From: Paenibacillus sp. MMS18-CY102 | GTDB taxonomy: Bacteria > Bacillota > Bacilli > Paenibacillales > Paenibacillaceae | Assembly (NCBI RefSeq): GCF_009789195.1 | Contig: NZ_WSTC01000011.1 | Location: forward strand, 1-64,000 | Length of the DNA: 64,000 nucleotides | Direction: 5' to 3' | Shown: piece by piece, positions 52,600 to 61,871 of the stretch | Numbering within the stretch: position 1 is the stretch's first letter | Layout of the letters: each line of letters begins with the position of its first letter | Program-made: the position numbers and the translations under genes | Notes under the pieces: generated by a model | Databases searched by the model: none | What the model saw: the letters and a program-made list of their open reading frames with translations, nothing else | What the model was told of the DNA's origin: nothing

Positions 52600-53031
52600 A
52601 TGGCAAAACAAGCAAAAATTACGCTGGCTAACGGCGCGATCGTTACGATCGACCTGTTCGAGAAGGATGCGCCAAACACGGTCGCTAACTTTGAGAAACT
52701 CGCAAACGAAGGTTTCTATAACGGACTCGTATTCCACCGTGTTATCCCAGGCTTCGTCGCACAAGGCGGATGCCCTAGCGGCACGGGCACTGGCGGTCCT
52801 GGCTACACGATTGATTGCGAAATCAACCCGAACAAACACGAGCGCGGTTCGCTCGCAATGGCGCATGCAGGCCGTAACACGGGCGGAAGCCAGTTCTACA
52901 TCGTCTACAAGCCACAACCGCATTTGGATGGCGTACACACGGTATTCGGCAAAGTGGTAGAGGGCATGGACCAAGTTGATGCTTTCAAAGGCCGCGACAA
53001 AATGGAAAAAGTAGAAATCGTAGAAGTTTAA
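52600..53031 (+). CDS. ppiB: Peptidyl-prolyl cis-trans isomerase, cyclophilin type
   Basis: A 143-residue cytosolic cyclophilin that speeds proline isomerisation in protein folding. [20 protein letters not shown] (catalytic Arg near residue 48), [13 protein letters not shown] and [15 protein letters not shown] with the active-site Gln/Phe are all visible. The ribosome site is CTAGGAG. It lies between lysA and the riboflavin operon; a terminator follows. Confidence 0.96.
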   Translation: MAKQAKITLANGAIVTIDLFEKDAPNTVANFEKLANEGFYNGLVFHRVIPGFVAQGGCPSGTGTGGPGYTIDCEINPNKHERGSLAMAHAGRNTGGSQFYIVYKPQPHLDGVHTVFGKVVEGMDQVDAFKGRDKMEKVEIVEV

Positions 53032-53042
53032 ATGCGATTGGA

Positions 53043-53092
53043 GAGAGCTGTGGAATGGCGACGGAGACCCGTCGCTGTGCCACGGCTTTTTT
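53043..53092 (+). terminator. Terminator after ppiB
   Basis: GAGCTGTGG and CCACGGCTTTTTT flank an inner stem CGACGG/CCGTCG. The T-run is clear. Confidence 0.8.
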
Positions 53093-53158
53093 CTCATTCC
53101 CATGCATGCTCATGGCTGGAATCATGCGAAGCATATAGGGTTTAAGCCGCTTCAGGTC

Positions 53159-53187
53159 TTGCCAAATGAACAGTGGAGTGGTATAGT
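53159..53187 (+). promoter_or_regulatory. Sigma-A promoter of the riboflavin operon
   Basis: TTGCCA (53159-53164), 17 bp, TATAGT (53182-53187). It starts the leader about 50 bp before the FMN riboswitch. Confidence 0.75.
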
Positions 53188-53239
53188 TCAGAGCATAACA
53201 AAAATCGCCAGTGGCAATTGGCGAGAACTAATATAGGCG

Positions 53240-53443
53240 TCTTTCCTTCGGGGTACGGTGAAATTCCGAACCGGCGGTGATCATCGGAGTCAGCTTTGCT
53301 ACCGTTCCAACGGTGCGTGTCTCCGGCGTCAGTCCGTGACCCGAAGCTTCTAATTACTTACGCGGCGTACGCATAGGAGAGGCTTCGGTGGACCTGGTGT
53401 AAATCCGGGACCGACAGTACAGTCTGGATGGGAGAAGGGAACG
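53240..53443 (+). promoter_or_regulatory. FMN riboswitch (RFN element)
   Basis: The conserved RFN pieces appear in order: CCTTCGGGG, GGTGAAATTCCGAACCGGCGG, AGTCCGTGACCC, GGTGGACCTGGTGTAAATCC, GGGACCGACAGTACAGTCTGG and GGGAGAAGG. CCTTC (53245-53249) and GAAGG (53434-53438) close helix P1. It precedes ribD, so FMN should repress the riboflavin genes. The leader between promoter and ribD is 435 bp and holds no gene. Confidence 0.96.
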
Positions 53444-53584
53444 CATTCATTAAGCACGTTCATACGGGCGGTTTCTTTAACTTTGTTTAAGTTAATGGAT
53501 CCGTGCCCTCTTATTTACGTACGCGTCTTTATGAATGTTTTTCATTTTCACAGATACGTTAGCGCATGAGCGCACGTTTCCCAT

Positions 53585-53619
53585 CCCCCCGTCGGCAGCC
53601 TGCCGATAGGGGGTTTTTT
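53585..53619 (+). terminator. Riboswitch-controlled terminator before ribD
   Basis: CCCCCCGTCGGCA pairs with TGCCGATAGGGGG and is followed by TTTTTT. The 3' arm AGGGGG is also the ribosome site of ribD (TTG 53623), so the hairpin could block translation too. A competing pairing is possible between GGATGGG (53426-53432) in the aptamer end and CCCATCC (53580-53586). Confidence 0.8.
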
Positions 53620-53622
53620 GGT

Positions 53623-54753
53623 TTGAGCGAAGTGTTAAACGATGCGTTTTATATGCGGCTTGCCCTTCAGATGGCGCAAAGCGCGACCGGCCAGACAAGC
53701 GTAAACCCTGTAGTAGGCTGCGTCATTGTGAAGGAAGGCCGAATTATCGGGATGGGCGCGCATTTGAAGCGTGGCGAAGGCCATGCTGAAGCAAATGCAC
53801 TGCGAATGGCAGGCGAAGAAGCGGAAGGGGCAACGGCATACGTAACGCTGGAGCCGTGCAGCCATTACCGCAAAAAAACGCCGCCTTGCTGTGATCGCCT
53901 AATCGAAGCTCGCATCGCAAGAGTCGTCGTTGCCGCACAAGACCCGAACCCGCAGGTAGCGGGCACTGGCGTAGAGAAGCTTCGGTCTGCTGGCATCACG
54001 GTTTCGGTAGGCTTGCTAGCAGATGAGTCTCATGCGATGAACGAGCGCTATAACAAATATATTTTGTCGCGCTTGCCATTCGTAACGTTGAAGACGGCTT
54101 CGACGTTAGATGGCAGAATTGCTGCCAAGACGGGAGATAGCCGCTGGATTACTGGACCGGCCTCACGGGAAGCGGTTCATACCATGCGCCACCATCATGA
54201 TGGCATTATGGTTGGGATCGGCACACTTCTTGCGGATGACCCGCAGTTGACGACCCGGCTTGAAGTTCCGGCGCTTCATCCAATACGCATTATCGTCGAT
54301 TCCTCCTTGCGTATCCCGCTTGATGCGCGTGTTGTAACCGATGGCATGGCCCGGACGATTGTGCTAACAACGGCGTCAGCAGATCCGGAGAAACGGGCTA
54401 GCCTGCAGCAAGCAGGAGTAGAGGTAGTCGATTGCGGAGATGGTCCTCATGTTAATCTGAGTGAAGCGATGCGGCTTCTCGGGGATATGGAGATTGGATC
54501 AATTTTGCTCGAAGGCGGTGGGCAGTTGAACGGGGCGATGCTGGCAGCTGGGCTAGTGGACAAAATTAGCCTGTTCTTCGCTCCCAAGCTTATTGGCGGC
54601 GGCGAAGCTGCACCGGCTGCATTCGTCTTCGGCGGTTTCGAGAAAATGGCAGATGCCATCACGTTGGAATCAACAACATATGAGCAATATGGAGATGACA
54701 TCGCAGTGATTGGCTATCCTTCCAATCGGCTGAAGGTAATGGAAGGGAGTTGA
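53623..54753 (+). CDS. ribD: Bifunctional riboflavin deaminase/reductase RibD
   Basis: A 376-residue enzyme for the second and third steps of riboflavin synthesis. The N-terminal deaminase has Zn motifs HAEANAL (about 47-53) and PCSHYRKKTPPCCDRL (about 73-88). The C-terminal NADPH reductase begins with FVTLKTASTLDGRIAAKTGD (about 148-167) and contains ILLEGGGQLNGAML. I take TTG 53623 as start, 9 bases after the GGGGG of the terminator arm; GTG 53632 is possible. The frame continues upstream to ATG 53566, but that part is the terminator stem. Confidence 0.95.
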   Translation: MSEVLNDAFYMRLALQMAQSATGQTSVNPVVGCVIVKEGRIIGMGAHLKRGEGHAEANALRMAGEEAEGATAYVTLEPCSHYRKKTPPCCDRLIEARIARVVVAAQDPNPQVAGTGVEKLRSAGITVSVGLLADESHAMNERYNKYILSRLPFVTLKTASTLDGRIAAKTGDSRWITGPASREAVHTMRHHHDGIMVGIGTLLADDPQLTTRLEVPALHPIRIIVDSSLRIPLDARVVTDGMARTIVLTTASADPEKRASLQQAGVEVVDCGDGPHVNLSEAMRLLGDMEIGSILLEGGGQLNGAMLAAGLVDKISLFFAPKLIGGGEAAPAAFVFGGFEKMADAITLESTTYEQYGDDIAVIGYPSNRLKVMEGS

Positions 54754-54759
54754 GGCGGA

Positions 54760-55428
54760 TTGTTTACAGGATTGATTGAGGAAGTTGGGCGGTTCCGAAG
54801 CGCTTCCCTCGCAGGTGAAGCGATGGTGTTAACAATCGATGCAACCCGTATTTTGGGAGACGTTGCTATCGGTGACAGCATCGCCGTGAATGGCGTTTGC
54901 TTAACGGTGATCTCCTTCACGCGGAGCTCATTCCAAGCAGATGTCATGCCACAGACGTATCGCCATTCGAACTTGAAAGATTTGAAGCCAGGATCGAAGG
55001 TGAATTTGGAGCGGGCGATGTTAGCCGGCGGACGGTTCGGCGGCCATATCGTACAAGGGCATGTTGATGGGATTGGCGTTATCGTATCACGCAAAGCCGA
55101 TGCGAACGCAGTCGTCTTCAAGCTTCGTGCTGAAGGCCAAGATGAGCTTGCCAAATTTGTCATACCTAAAGGTTCGATTACGATTGATGGGATCAGCTTA
55201 ACGGTGACAGAAGCAGAAGGCGGCCTCATTGGCGTCTCGATTATCCCCCACACTTTGGCGGAAACAGCACTTCAAGATAAGCAACCTGGAGATACTGTTA
55301 ATCTTGAGGCGGATATTATCGGAAAATATGTCGACCATTTGCTTCATTATCGGACTTCAGAGCCGGCAGGGAAATCAAGCCGTTCTGGCCTGAGCGCATC
55401 GTTTTTGGCGGATAACGGATTCTTTTAA
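54760..55428 (+). CDS. ribE: Riboflavin synthase (alpha chain)
   Basis: A 222-residue enzyme that dismutates two lumazines to riboflavin. It is made of two similar barrels: the first starts [12 protein letters not shown] and has [13 protein letters not shown]; the second has [13 protein letters not shown] at about 95-107 and [13 protein letters not shown]. Start TTG 54760, 6 bp after ribD, with GAAGGGAG. The C-terminal 20 residues are Ser-rich and variable. Confidence 0.96.
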   Translation: MFTGLIEEVGRFRSASLAGEAMVLTIDATRILGDVAIGDSIAVNGVCLTVISFTRSSFQADVMPQTYRHSNLKDLKPGSKVNLERAMLAGGRFGGHIVQGHVDGIGVIVSRKADANAVVFKLRAEGQDELAKFVIPKGSITIDGISLTVTEAEGGLIGVSIIPHTLAETALQDKQPGDTVNLEADIIGKYVDHLLHYRTSEPAGKSSRSGLSASFLADNGFF

Positions 55429-55460
55429 CGGATAGTAACAAGATTAAGGGAGGGTTTAGG

Positions 55461-56636
55461 ATGAGTGAACAAGTAAGCGGAGCGACAAAGCATGTAGAGG
55501 ATGCGAACGTTCAATTTGACCCGATTGAGCTAGCGATTGCCGATCTGATGCTGGGTAAGCCGATTATCGTCGTCGACGATGAAGATCGGGAGAATGAGGG
55601 AGACTTGATTGTCTTGTCTGAGAAGGCGACGCCTGAAGTGATTAACTTCATGATTACAGAAGCGCGCGGCCTGGTTTGTGTTCCGATCACGAGCGAGCGT
55701 GCTGCTGAACTCAATTTGCCCCCAATGGTGAACCATAACACTGATTACCATGGCACTGCATTTACGGTTTCCGTGGACCATGTATCGACGACGACGGGCA
55801 TTAGTGCAATCGAACGTTCGCAGACGGTCATGGCGCTTATCGATCCTTCGGCGAAGCCGGAACAGTTCCGCCGTCCAGGCCATATCTTCCCGCTCATTGC
55901 GAAGGATGGCGGCGTACTGCGCCGTGCAGGGCATACGGAAGCGGCAATTGACTTAGCACGCATGTGCGGCGCGAAGCCTTCCTCGGTTATTTGCGAGATT
56001 ATTAAAGAGGATGGCACGATGGCGCGCTTGCCGGATTTGATCGAGTTTAAGCAAAAGCATGATCTTAAGCTCATCTCAATCCAGGATATGATTAAGTACC
56101 GTAACGATAAGGAACGCCTGGTGGAGCGCGTCGTTGATGTGAGCATGCCGACGGAATACGGGGACTTCCAAATCTATGGCTATAAGAATCAAATCGACGG
56201 CAAAGAGCATGTAGCATTCGTCAAAGGCACGATCAACTCCGATCAGCCGACACTCGTACGCGTTCATTCTGAATGCTTAACCGGCGATGTGTTCCATTCC
56301 AAACGCTGCAATTGCGGCGCACATCTGGAGGCCGCCCTTCGCTATATCGAGCAATCGGGCAACGGCATATTGCTGTACATGCGACAGGACGGCCGTGGCG
56401 AAGGCTTGCTGAACAAATTGAAGTCGTATCAGCTGCAAGAGCAGGGATTCGACATGTCTGAAGCGAATAAGAAGGTAGGATTCGCGCCGGATTTGCGGGA
56501 TTATGGCATTGGAGCCCAGATTTTGAAGGATCTTGGCGTTCGCCAGATGAGACTGCTGACGAACAACCCACGCAAGATCAAAGGGCTCGAAGGTTATGGG
56601 ATTGAAGTGGTAGAGCGCGTCCCGCTCACCAAATAA
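55461..56636 (+). CDS. ribBA: Bifunctional DHBP synthase/GTP cyclohydrolase II
   Basis: A 391-residue fusion. The N-terminal half (about 20-218) is 3,4-dihydroxy-2-butanone 4-phosphate synthase with [19 protein letters not shown] and [15 protein letters not shown]. The C-terminal half is GTP cyclohydrolase II with Zn site [15 protein letters not shown] (about 272-286) and [20 protein letters not shown] (about 306-325). Together they supply both riboflavin precursors. Ribosome site AAGGGAGG. Both catalytic motifs look intact. Confidence 0.97.
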   Translation: MSEQVSGATKHVEDANVQFDPIELAIADLMLGKPIIVVDDEDRENEGDLIVLSEKATPEVINFMITEARGLVCVPITSERAAELNLPPMVNHNTDYHGTAFTVSVDHVSTTTGISAIERSQTVMALIDPSAKPEQFRRPGHIFPLIAKDGGVLRRAGHTEAAIDLARMCGAKPSSVICEIIKEDGTMARLPDLIEFKQKHDLKLISIQDMIKYRNDKERLVERVVDVSMPTEYGDFQIYGYKNQIDGKEHVAFVKGTINSDQPTLVRVHSECLTGDVFHSKRCNCGAHLEAALRYIEQSGNGILLYMRQDGRGEGLLNKLKSYQLQEQGFDMSEANKKVGFAPDLRDYGIGAQILKDLGVRQMRLLTNNPRKIKGLEGYGIEVVERVPLTK

Positions 56637-56682
56637 CCTAAATAAACTAAACTAGAAACCATACTTGGAAGGATGAGTAGAT

Positions 56683-57150
56683 ATGAAACATTATGAAGGC
56701 CATTTAATTTCGCAAGGATTAAAATACGGAATCGTCGTTGGACGGTTCAACGAATTTATTACGACGAAGCTTCTCTCCGGTGCACTGGACGGACTGAAGC
56801 GCCATGGCGCAGAAGATTCTGAAGTCGAAGTAGCTTGGGTGCCAGGCGCGTTCGAAGTGCCATTCGCAGCACAAAAGATGGCTGAGAGTGGCAAGTACGA
56901 TGCGGTTATTACGATTGGCGCCGTTATCCGCGGTTCAACGCCGCACTTTGAATATGTGTCCAACGAAGTAACGAAGGGCGTCGCAGCTATCGCTTTGAAA
57001 ACGGGCGTTCCTACAATCTTCGGCGTACTGACGGTAGACTCCATTGAGCAAGCTGTTGAGCGCGCTGGCACGAAAGCGGGCAACAAAGGGTACGAAGCAG
57101 CTGTTACTGCTATCGAAATGGCAAACTTGACGCGCCAGCTTCAAGCGTAA
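56683..57150 (+). CDS. ribH: 6,7-dimethyl-8-ribityllumazine synthase
   Basis: A 155-residue enzyme that joins DHBP and the pyrimidine to form lumazine, in the icosahedral complex with riboflavin synthase. [36 protein letters not shown] and [19 protein letters not shown] (contains catalytic His) are diagnostic. It is the last gene of the rib operon. No obvious terminator follows in the 72-bp gap before scpA. Confidence 0.96.
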   Translation: MKHYEGHLISQGLKYGIVVGRFNEFITTKLLSGALDGLKRHGAEDSEVEVAWVPGAFEVPFAAQKMAESGKYDAVITIGAVIRGSTPHFEYVSNEVTKGVAAIALKTGVPTIFGVLTVDSIEQAVERAGTKAGNKGYEAAVTAIEMANLTRQLQA

Positions 57151-57222
57151 GGCAGTCTTTCCTGCGGGAAGCAACGCTTTCGGATAAGACGATAGCCGAC
57201 CATCAGCCGGGAGGGTAACACC

Positions 57223-58005
57223 GTGACGGTGACGTATAAGCTGGAAACGTTCGAAGGACCGCTCGATCTGCTTTTGCACTTAATTGACAAGGCCGAGATC
57301 GACATCCACGAAGTGTCCATCAGCGAAATAACCGATCAATATATGGAATACTTGCAAGCCATGCAGGAACTCGAGCTCGAAGTGACGAGCGAGTTCCTTG
57401 TCATGGCTGCTACCTTGTTGTTCATTAAGAGCAAGCAGTTGCTGCCTAAGCCGCCTGTCATCGAGCTCGATGAGTATGACGACTGGCAGGACGACGGCCC
57501 TGATCCGCAAGAGGAGCTTATCGCGCGATTGCTGGAGTATCGCAAGTTTAAGCTCATCGCTGCTGACCTTCGGGAGAAGGAACTGGAGAGCAGCTTAGTG
57601 TATGCCAAGGAACCGGAGGATCTGTCACCCTTCATGAAGGAGCAGCTTACGAATCCGGTTGAAGGCTTGCACATCGATGATTTGGTCCGTGCCTTCCAGA
57701 AGGCGCTGCGCCGTGCAGCAAGGCGGAACGTTGTGGCTACAGTACGGCGGGATGAGATATCGGTTAAAGACCGTATCATCGATATTATGGAAGTGCTGAA
57801 ACAATATGAGACGGTTCGTTTCTCGAAGCTTATTCGTGCAAATATGGACCGCCATGAAATCGTCGTCACGTTCCTTGCGATCTTGGAGCTAATGAAAATG
57901 AAGCATATTCGTTGCCATCAGCACCAAGTGTTCGATGATATCGTGATTCAGTGGAGAGGGGAAACGGCTGAGAATGGATTATCAGAGCTACAAGTCGATT
58001 ATTGA
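57223..58005 (+). CDS. scpA: Segregation and condensation protein A
   Basis: A 260-residue kleisin that joins SMC heads in the bacterial condensin. The N-terminus YKLETFEGPLDLLLHLIDKAEIDI in two parts and ISEITDQYMEYLQAM bind the SMC neck; the C-terminal winged helix (FSKLIRANMDRHEIVVTFLAILELMK, in two parts) binds the SMC cap. Start GTG 57223 follows GGGAGGG. It overlaps scpB by 32 bp. Confidence 0.95.
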   Translation: MTVTYKLETFEGPLDLLLHLIDKAEIDIHEVSISEITDQYMEYLQAMQELELEVTSEFLVMAATLLFIKSKQLLPKPPVIELDEYDDWQDDGPDPQEELIARLLEYRKFKLIAADLREKELESSLVYAKEPEDLSPFMKEQLTNPVEGLHIDDLVRAFQKALRRAARRNVVATVRRDEISVKDRIIDIMEVLKQYETVRFSKLIRANMDRHEIVVTFLAILELMKMKHIRCHQHQVFDDIVIQWRGETAENGLSELQVDY

Positions 58006-58645
58006 AGGATTGCTGTTTATGGCGGGAGACGATGGCTTGAACGCCCGGCAGCTGTCTGATATTTTACAAATCGATGCGCAGACCTCAGCGGAGCTCGTCT
58101 ACGATTTGAAATGCGATTTGAAACGTGAAGCGCGTGGTGTCCAAATTACTGAGGTAGCGGGAGCTTACCGGCTGACCACCCATCCGGACCATGCGCCTTA
58201 TTTTGAACGAATGGCTTATTCGCCAACGCGTGCAAGCTTGTCCCAAGCTGCATTGGAAACGTTGTCGATCATTGCGTATCGCCAGCCGATTACACGTGTA
58301 GACATCGAGGAAATTCGCGGTGTAAAGAGTGATCGCGCGCTACAATCGCTCGTAACGAAGGATTTGATCGAAGAAGTAGGGCGTGCGGAAGCGATTGGCA
58401 GGCCGATTTTGTATGGGACGACGAAAGCGTTCTTGGAATATTTCGGGTTAGCTGCGTTAAGCGCGCTGCCGGAGCCTAGGAACGTATCGGCGGATGATTT
58501 GGACGAGCAGACAAATATGCTGTTTGAGAAGTATGACGGCCGTCAAATGACAATTGATGAGCTGCCGCCCATACCGCCAATCCCAACGATGCCTTCCCGT
58601 GAGGAAGCTTCCGGCTCGGAAGAGGGTGGGCAAGAGGAAGAATGA
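57974..58645 (+). CDS. scpB: Segregation and condensation protein B
   Basis: A 223-residue winged-helix protein that dimerises and binds ScpA. SIIEGLLFMAGDDGLNARQL, LSQAALETLSIIAYRQPITR and YGTTKAFLEYFGL are the ScpB signatures. The C-terminal 50 residues are acidic/Pro-rich and variable. It starts inside scpA, with GAGAGGGG upstream, so translation is probably coupled. Confidence 0.95.
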   Translation: MDYQSYKSIIEGLLFMAGDDGLNARQLSDILQIDAQTSAELVYDLKCDLKREARGVQITEVAGAYRLTTHPDHAPYFERMAYSPTRASLSQAALETLSIIAYRQPITRVDIEEIRGVKSDRALQSLVTKDLIEEVGRAEAIGRPILYGTTKAFLEYFGLAALSALPEPRNVSADDLDEQTNMLFEKYDGRQMTIDELPPIPPIPTMPSREEASGSEEGGQEEE

Positions 58646-58706
58646 GATCTGGCCGCAAGGTCATACTATACCCAACCAGAACCATTAAAGGACGGAGGAG
58701 CCGCTA

Positions 58707-59387
58707 ATGCCGGATTTCTCAGCAGGTTGGATATGGATGGCGGCGGCAGGTTTCTTTTTTTTGTGCGGAATTCTGCTGTGGTTTTCCCCGATCGTTGTCA
58801 CGACTGAGATGAAAAAAATTAACTTGGATGATGATTTCGATGTGAAGGTGCGTGCACTATTCGGGCTTGTTCATCTGCATTGGAAAATGCCAATACTGGA
58901 GTGGACCAATCGAGGCATCAAAATGAAAAGTGAGAGCAGCACCTCCAAAGGGCACACGGAGGAGAAAGAGCAATTGAACGCTGCTGAAGTCATGAACAAA
59001 ACGAATCGAATAAAACGTCTTGTGCAGCAAGTAGAAGGCGCAGCGGGCTTAGCCAAATCTGCATTGTCCAAAGTCAAAGTGTCGCAATGGGAATGGTCGA
59101 CGGAGGTAGGGACTGGCGATGCGATGTGGACAGCGATGTCAACAGGCATGTTATGGTCAGTAAAGACAACCGCCATTGGCGTGGCATCGCAAATTATTCA
59201 TTTGACGCAGCCGCCTGTGATTGCTGTGCAGCCAGCTTATAATCGTACCTGCTTTGTATCGCATTGGAAGCTCGTCGGTTCGATTCGATTGGGCCAAGCT
59301 GGCATTGCAGGGATCCGGCTCGTGATTGGGCTTAGAAAACTGCGGGCAGGAACGGTTGGCGTCCAGCGGCTTTTCTCGAAAGTGTAG
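58707..59387 (+). CDS. ytfI: DUF2953 membrane protein (YtfI-like)
   Basis: A 226-residue protein with one N-terminal membrane helix (about 9-30), a lysine- and glutamate-rich region (about 70-95) and a DUF2953-type C-terminal domain with WSTEVGTGDAMWTAMSTGMLW and PVIAVQPAYNR. In B. subtilis ytfI lies directly before ytfJ, as here, and both are sporulation genes. GGAGGAG precedes the ATG. Its molecular role is unknown. Confidence 0.82.
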   Translation: MPDFSAGWIWMAAAGFFFLCGILLWFSPIVVTTEMKKINLDDDFDVKVRALFGLVHLHWKMPILEWTNRGIKMKSESSTSKGHTEEKEQLNAAEVMNKTNRIKRLVQQVEGAAGLAKSALSKVKVSQWEWSTEVGTGDAMWTAMSTGMLWSVKTTAIGVASQIIHLTQPPVIAVQPAYNRTCFVSHWKLVGSIRLGQAGIAGIRLVIGLRKLRAGTVGVQRLFSKV

Positions 59388-59487
59388 CGCGAGAAGAAAG
59401 TGTAATACATACTCCATCAGCGAAGTGAGCAGGATATAAGGAGCATAGACAGCTCATTATTCATATGCACATCAAGGAGGAGTAGCA

Positions 59488-59952
59488 ATGGCAGACCATC
59501 CGATTCAAGGCTTAATGCAGACAGCGATGGAAAACATTAAAGAAATGGTGGATGTGAACACAATCGTCGGCGATCCTGTCCAAACCCCTGACGGCAGCGT
59601 GATCATGCCGATCAGTAAGGTAGGATTTGGCTTCGTAGCTGGCGGCAGCGACATTCGCTTCGACGGCTCAAGCCAATCCTCGGATCAGCATTCAGCTGGT
59701 GGAGCCGATGCTCACAATGCGGTTGTACAAGGGCCATTCGGCGGCGGCAGCGGCGGCGGTGTCTCCATTACGCCAATCGCATTCTTGGTAGTCGGCACGC
59801 AAGGGGTTAAGGTCGTTCCGCTCGATAATAACACGCATCTCATCGAGCGTGTCATTGATTCTGCACCACATGTGTTTGACCGCATTCAAGGGATGTTGAA
59901 GAGCAATAGCCATAACAGCCATGACTTGAGCTCAGATACCCCAATCCTTTAA
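59488..59952 (+). CDS. ytfJ: GerW-family sporulation protein YtfJ
   Basis: A 154-residue protein of the YtfJ/GerW family, thought to affect spore germination. Family stretches are IQGLMQTAMENIKEMVDVNT, VIMPISKVGFGFVAGGS and SGGGVSITPIAFLVV, with a Gly-rich centre. The start follows AAGGAGGAG. It pairs with ytfI 100 bp upstream. A terminator follows. Confidence 0.9.
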   Translation: MADHPIQGLMQTAMENIKEMVDVNTIVGDPVQTPDGSVIMPISKVGFGFVAGGSDIRFDGSSQSSDQHSAGGADAHNAVVQGPFGGGSGGGVSITPIAFLVVGTQGVKVVPLDNNTHLIERVIDSAPHVFDRIQGMLKSNSHNSHDLSSDTPIL

Positions 59953-59981
59953 TCCATTAATACACAAAGTTCAATGCTTCT

Positions 59982-60022
59982 AAAAAGTCCGTTTCGGCAC
60001 GCAGCCGGGGCGGGCTTTTTGT
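59982..60022 (+). terminator. Terminator after ytfJ
   Basis: AAAAAGTCCG pairs with CGGGCTTTTT, followed by GTTTGC. It separates ytfJ from the transporter operon. Confidence 0.75.
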
Positions 60023-60052
60023 TTGCTTTTGTGAGCATGTTCATCGATTTGC

Positions 60053-60066
60053 ATGACAGATGTCAT
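60053..60066. promoter_or_regulatory. Inverted repeat upstream of the ABC/two-component operon
   Basis: ATGACAGATGTCAT has two exact 6-base arms separated by GA, 89 bp before the ATPase start. This size and place suit a NarL-type response regulator site. No clear promoter was recognised next to it. Confidence 0.5.
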
Positions 60067-60154
60067 ATCAAATAAATGTTAATTTGGTCTACTCAATGGA
60101 TGGCCAATTCGGTAAGATGATGGAAGTGAAGCAATTGATAAGGAGTTGAATGAT

Positions 60155-61051
60155 ATGCCGGAAGCAGCCATTGAATTGAAGCGGGTGACGAAGGAATTTA
60201 AAGGGAAGAAAGCGGTTGACCAATTATCGTTTACGGTCGAGAGAGGCACTGTGGTCGCCTTGCTTGGCCCGAATGGTGCAGGCAAAACCACGACGATTTC
60301 CATGATACTTGGCCTCATCAATCCGTCGAGCGGGACGGTGAAATTGTTAGGCGGTGACCCACAGGATCGCCAAGTTCGTGACCGAATCGGTGCGATGCTA
60401 CAGGATGTCAGCGTGATTGAAGGGCTTACGGTAGCTGAGACAATTAATTTGTTTCGCAGTTACTACAGCCAGCCCTTACCGCTAGAGCAGCTGTTGCAAA
60501 TTAGCGGGCTCAGCGATGAGCGCAACAAGATGGCTGCTGCGATGTCTGGTGGCCAGAAGCGGCGGCTCGGATTTGCGCTAGCAGCTGCAGGCGATCCCGA
60601 TGTATTATTTCTCGATGAGCCGACAGTAGGCATGGACGTCACGTCCCGCCAATTGTTTTGGGATACGGTGAAGGCGATGGCGGGCAAAGGCCGTACAATC
60701 GTGCTCACAACGCATTACTTGGAGGAAGCCGATCAAGTGGCGGACCGCATTATTGTCATTAATGATGGCAAGCTTGCTGCAGACGGTACGCCAAGCCAGA
60801 TTAAAGCGACAACGACAGGACGTACAATTTCGTTCACGGCAGGTGAAGCGGTGACTTCGCAATCCCTGCGTAATATTTCGGGGATAGTCGATATTGAATG
60901 GAATGGGCGTCGTGTAAAACTATACAGCAACGATACGGATCGGCTGATCACGGACCTGATTCGCGCAGATTTGGAGATGACGGATATCGAAATTGTGAGC
61001 GGCGGATTAGAAGAAGCATTCCGTTCGCTGGTAAGCGCAGCTAAGTTATAA
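60155..61051 (+). CDS. yvfR: ABC transporter ATP-binding protein (YvfR-like)
   Basis: A 298-residue ATPase. Walker A is GPNGAGKTTTISM (about 42-54), the signature SGGQKRRLGFALA (about 136-148) and Walker B VLFLDEPTVGMD (about 156-167). The C-terminal 70 residues resemble the DrrA/multidrug ATPase tail. ATG 60155 is 9 bases after AAGGAG. With the next three genes it forms the ATPase-permease-kinase-regulator order of B. subtilis yvfRSTU, so the substrate might be an antimicrobial peptide or lipid; this is inference. Confidence 0.88.
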   Translation: MPEAAIELKRVTKEFKGKKAVDQLSFTVERGTVVALLGPNGAGKTTTISMILGLINPSSGTVKLLGGDPQDRQVRDRIGAMLQDVSVIEGLTVAETINLFRSYYSQPLPLEQLLQISGLSDERNKMAAAMSGGQKRRLGFALAAAGDPDVLFLDEPTVGMDVTSRQLFWDTVKAMAGKGRTIVLTTHYLEEADQVADRIIVINDGKLAADGTPSQIKATTTGRTISFTAGEAVTSQSLRNISGIVDIEWNGRRVKLYSNDTDRLITDLIRADLEMTDIEIVSGGLEEAFRSLVSAAKL

Positions 61052-61073
61052 TGATGATTAAGGGGTGTAACGA

Positions 61074-61871
61074 ATGAATGCAAGCACGAGTACGGGCATT
61101 AATACAAACCGGAGCGTTCGCGCGACGATTCGAAAAGCGGCATTTGCCCAAATAAAAGCGGAATTGCTCCGAACGTTGCGGAACAAACGGTTCGTCATGT
61201 TTTCCGTCATTATGCCGATTGCCTTTTACTTTATATTCACGAGCACGATGGATGCAGATGCTGAGGTTGGCGGCGTAGATTGGAGCGCGTATTACCTGAT
61301 GTCGATGACAGCGTATGGCGTTGCAGGTGCTGGCATTACGTCATTAAGCCAGAAGCTGGCGAAGGAGCGCACGCAAGGCTGGACACAGCTGCTCCGCATC
61401 ACGCCGCTGCCGTCTTGGGCGTTTATTGTATCTAAGGTTGCATCTCAAGCATTGATTAATTTGTGCACCGTTGTATTGATGTTCCTCGTTGCAGCGTTTG
61501 CCAAAGGCGTAGACCTGAGCGCGGCCGTATGGATCGAGAGCGGCTTGTGGATTTGGCTTGGCAGCTTTGCTTTCATGGCGCTTGGCTCGCTTGTCGGAAC
61601 GATTCGCAATACGGATGTTGTTCAGGTCGTCAGCATGATCGTTTACATGGGCATGTCGGTCCTTGGGGGACTTTGGATGCCGGTGGAGACGATGTCGAGC
61701 ACGATGCGTACGATTGCACATGTGCTGCCAACGTACTGGCTCGGCCATGGCGCGTGGAATTTGCTTGGTGACGGTACATTTGACTGGTTGGGCGTGGTTG
61801 TATTGGCGGTGTACATCGTGGCGTTCACGCTGATCTCTTCCTTGATTATCAGAAAACAAGAAGCGGTATAA
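61074..61871 (+). CDS. yvfS: ABC transporter permease (ABC-2 type, YvfS-like)
   Basis: A 265-residue membrane protein with six helices. The first (about 40-58, MFSVIMPIAFYFIFTST) follows a basic N-terminus, and QKLAKERTQGWTQLLRITPLP is the cytoplasmic loop typical of ABC-2 permeases. VVSMIVYMGMSVLGGLWMP is another helix. It partners the ATPase 22 bp upstream, and its stop codon touches the kinase start. Confidence 0.88.
   Translation: MNASTSTGINTNRSVRATIRKAAFAQIKAELLRTLRNKRFVMFSVIMPIAFYFIFTSTMDADAEVGGVDWSAYYLMSMTAYGVAGAGITSLSQKLAKERTQGWTQLLRITPLPSWAFIVSKVASQALINLCTVVLMFLVAAFAKGVDLSAAVWIESGLWIWLGSFAFMALGSLVGTIRNTDVVQVVSMIVYMGMSVLGGLWMPVETMSSTMRTIAHVLPTYWLGHGAWNLLGDGTFDWLGVVVLAVYIVAFTLISSLIIRKQEAV

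Noticed and set aside
53566-53622. Upstream extension of ribD from ATG 53566
   Set aside because: This stretch is the riboswitch terminator hairpin and it has no ribosome site; the coding start is after it.
58660-58690. Sigma-E-like GTCATAC-16-CATTAAAG before ytfI
   Set aside because: The spacing is long and the -10 is poor; ytfI-ytfJ would more likely use a forespore sigma factor. Not strong enough to list.
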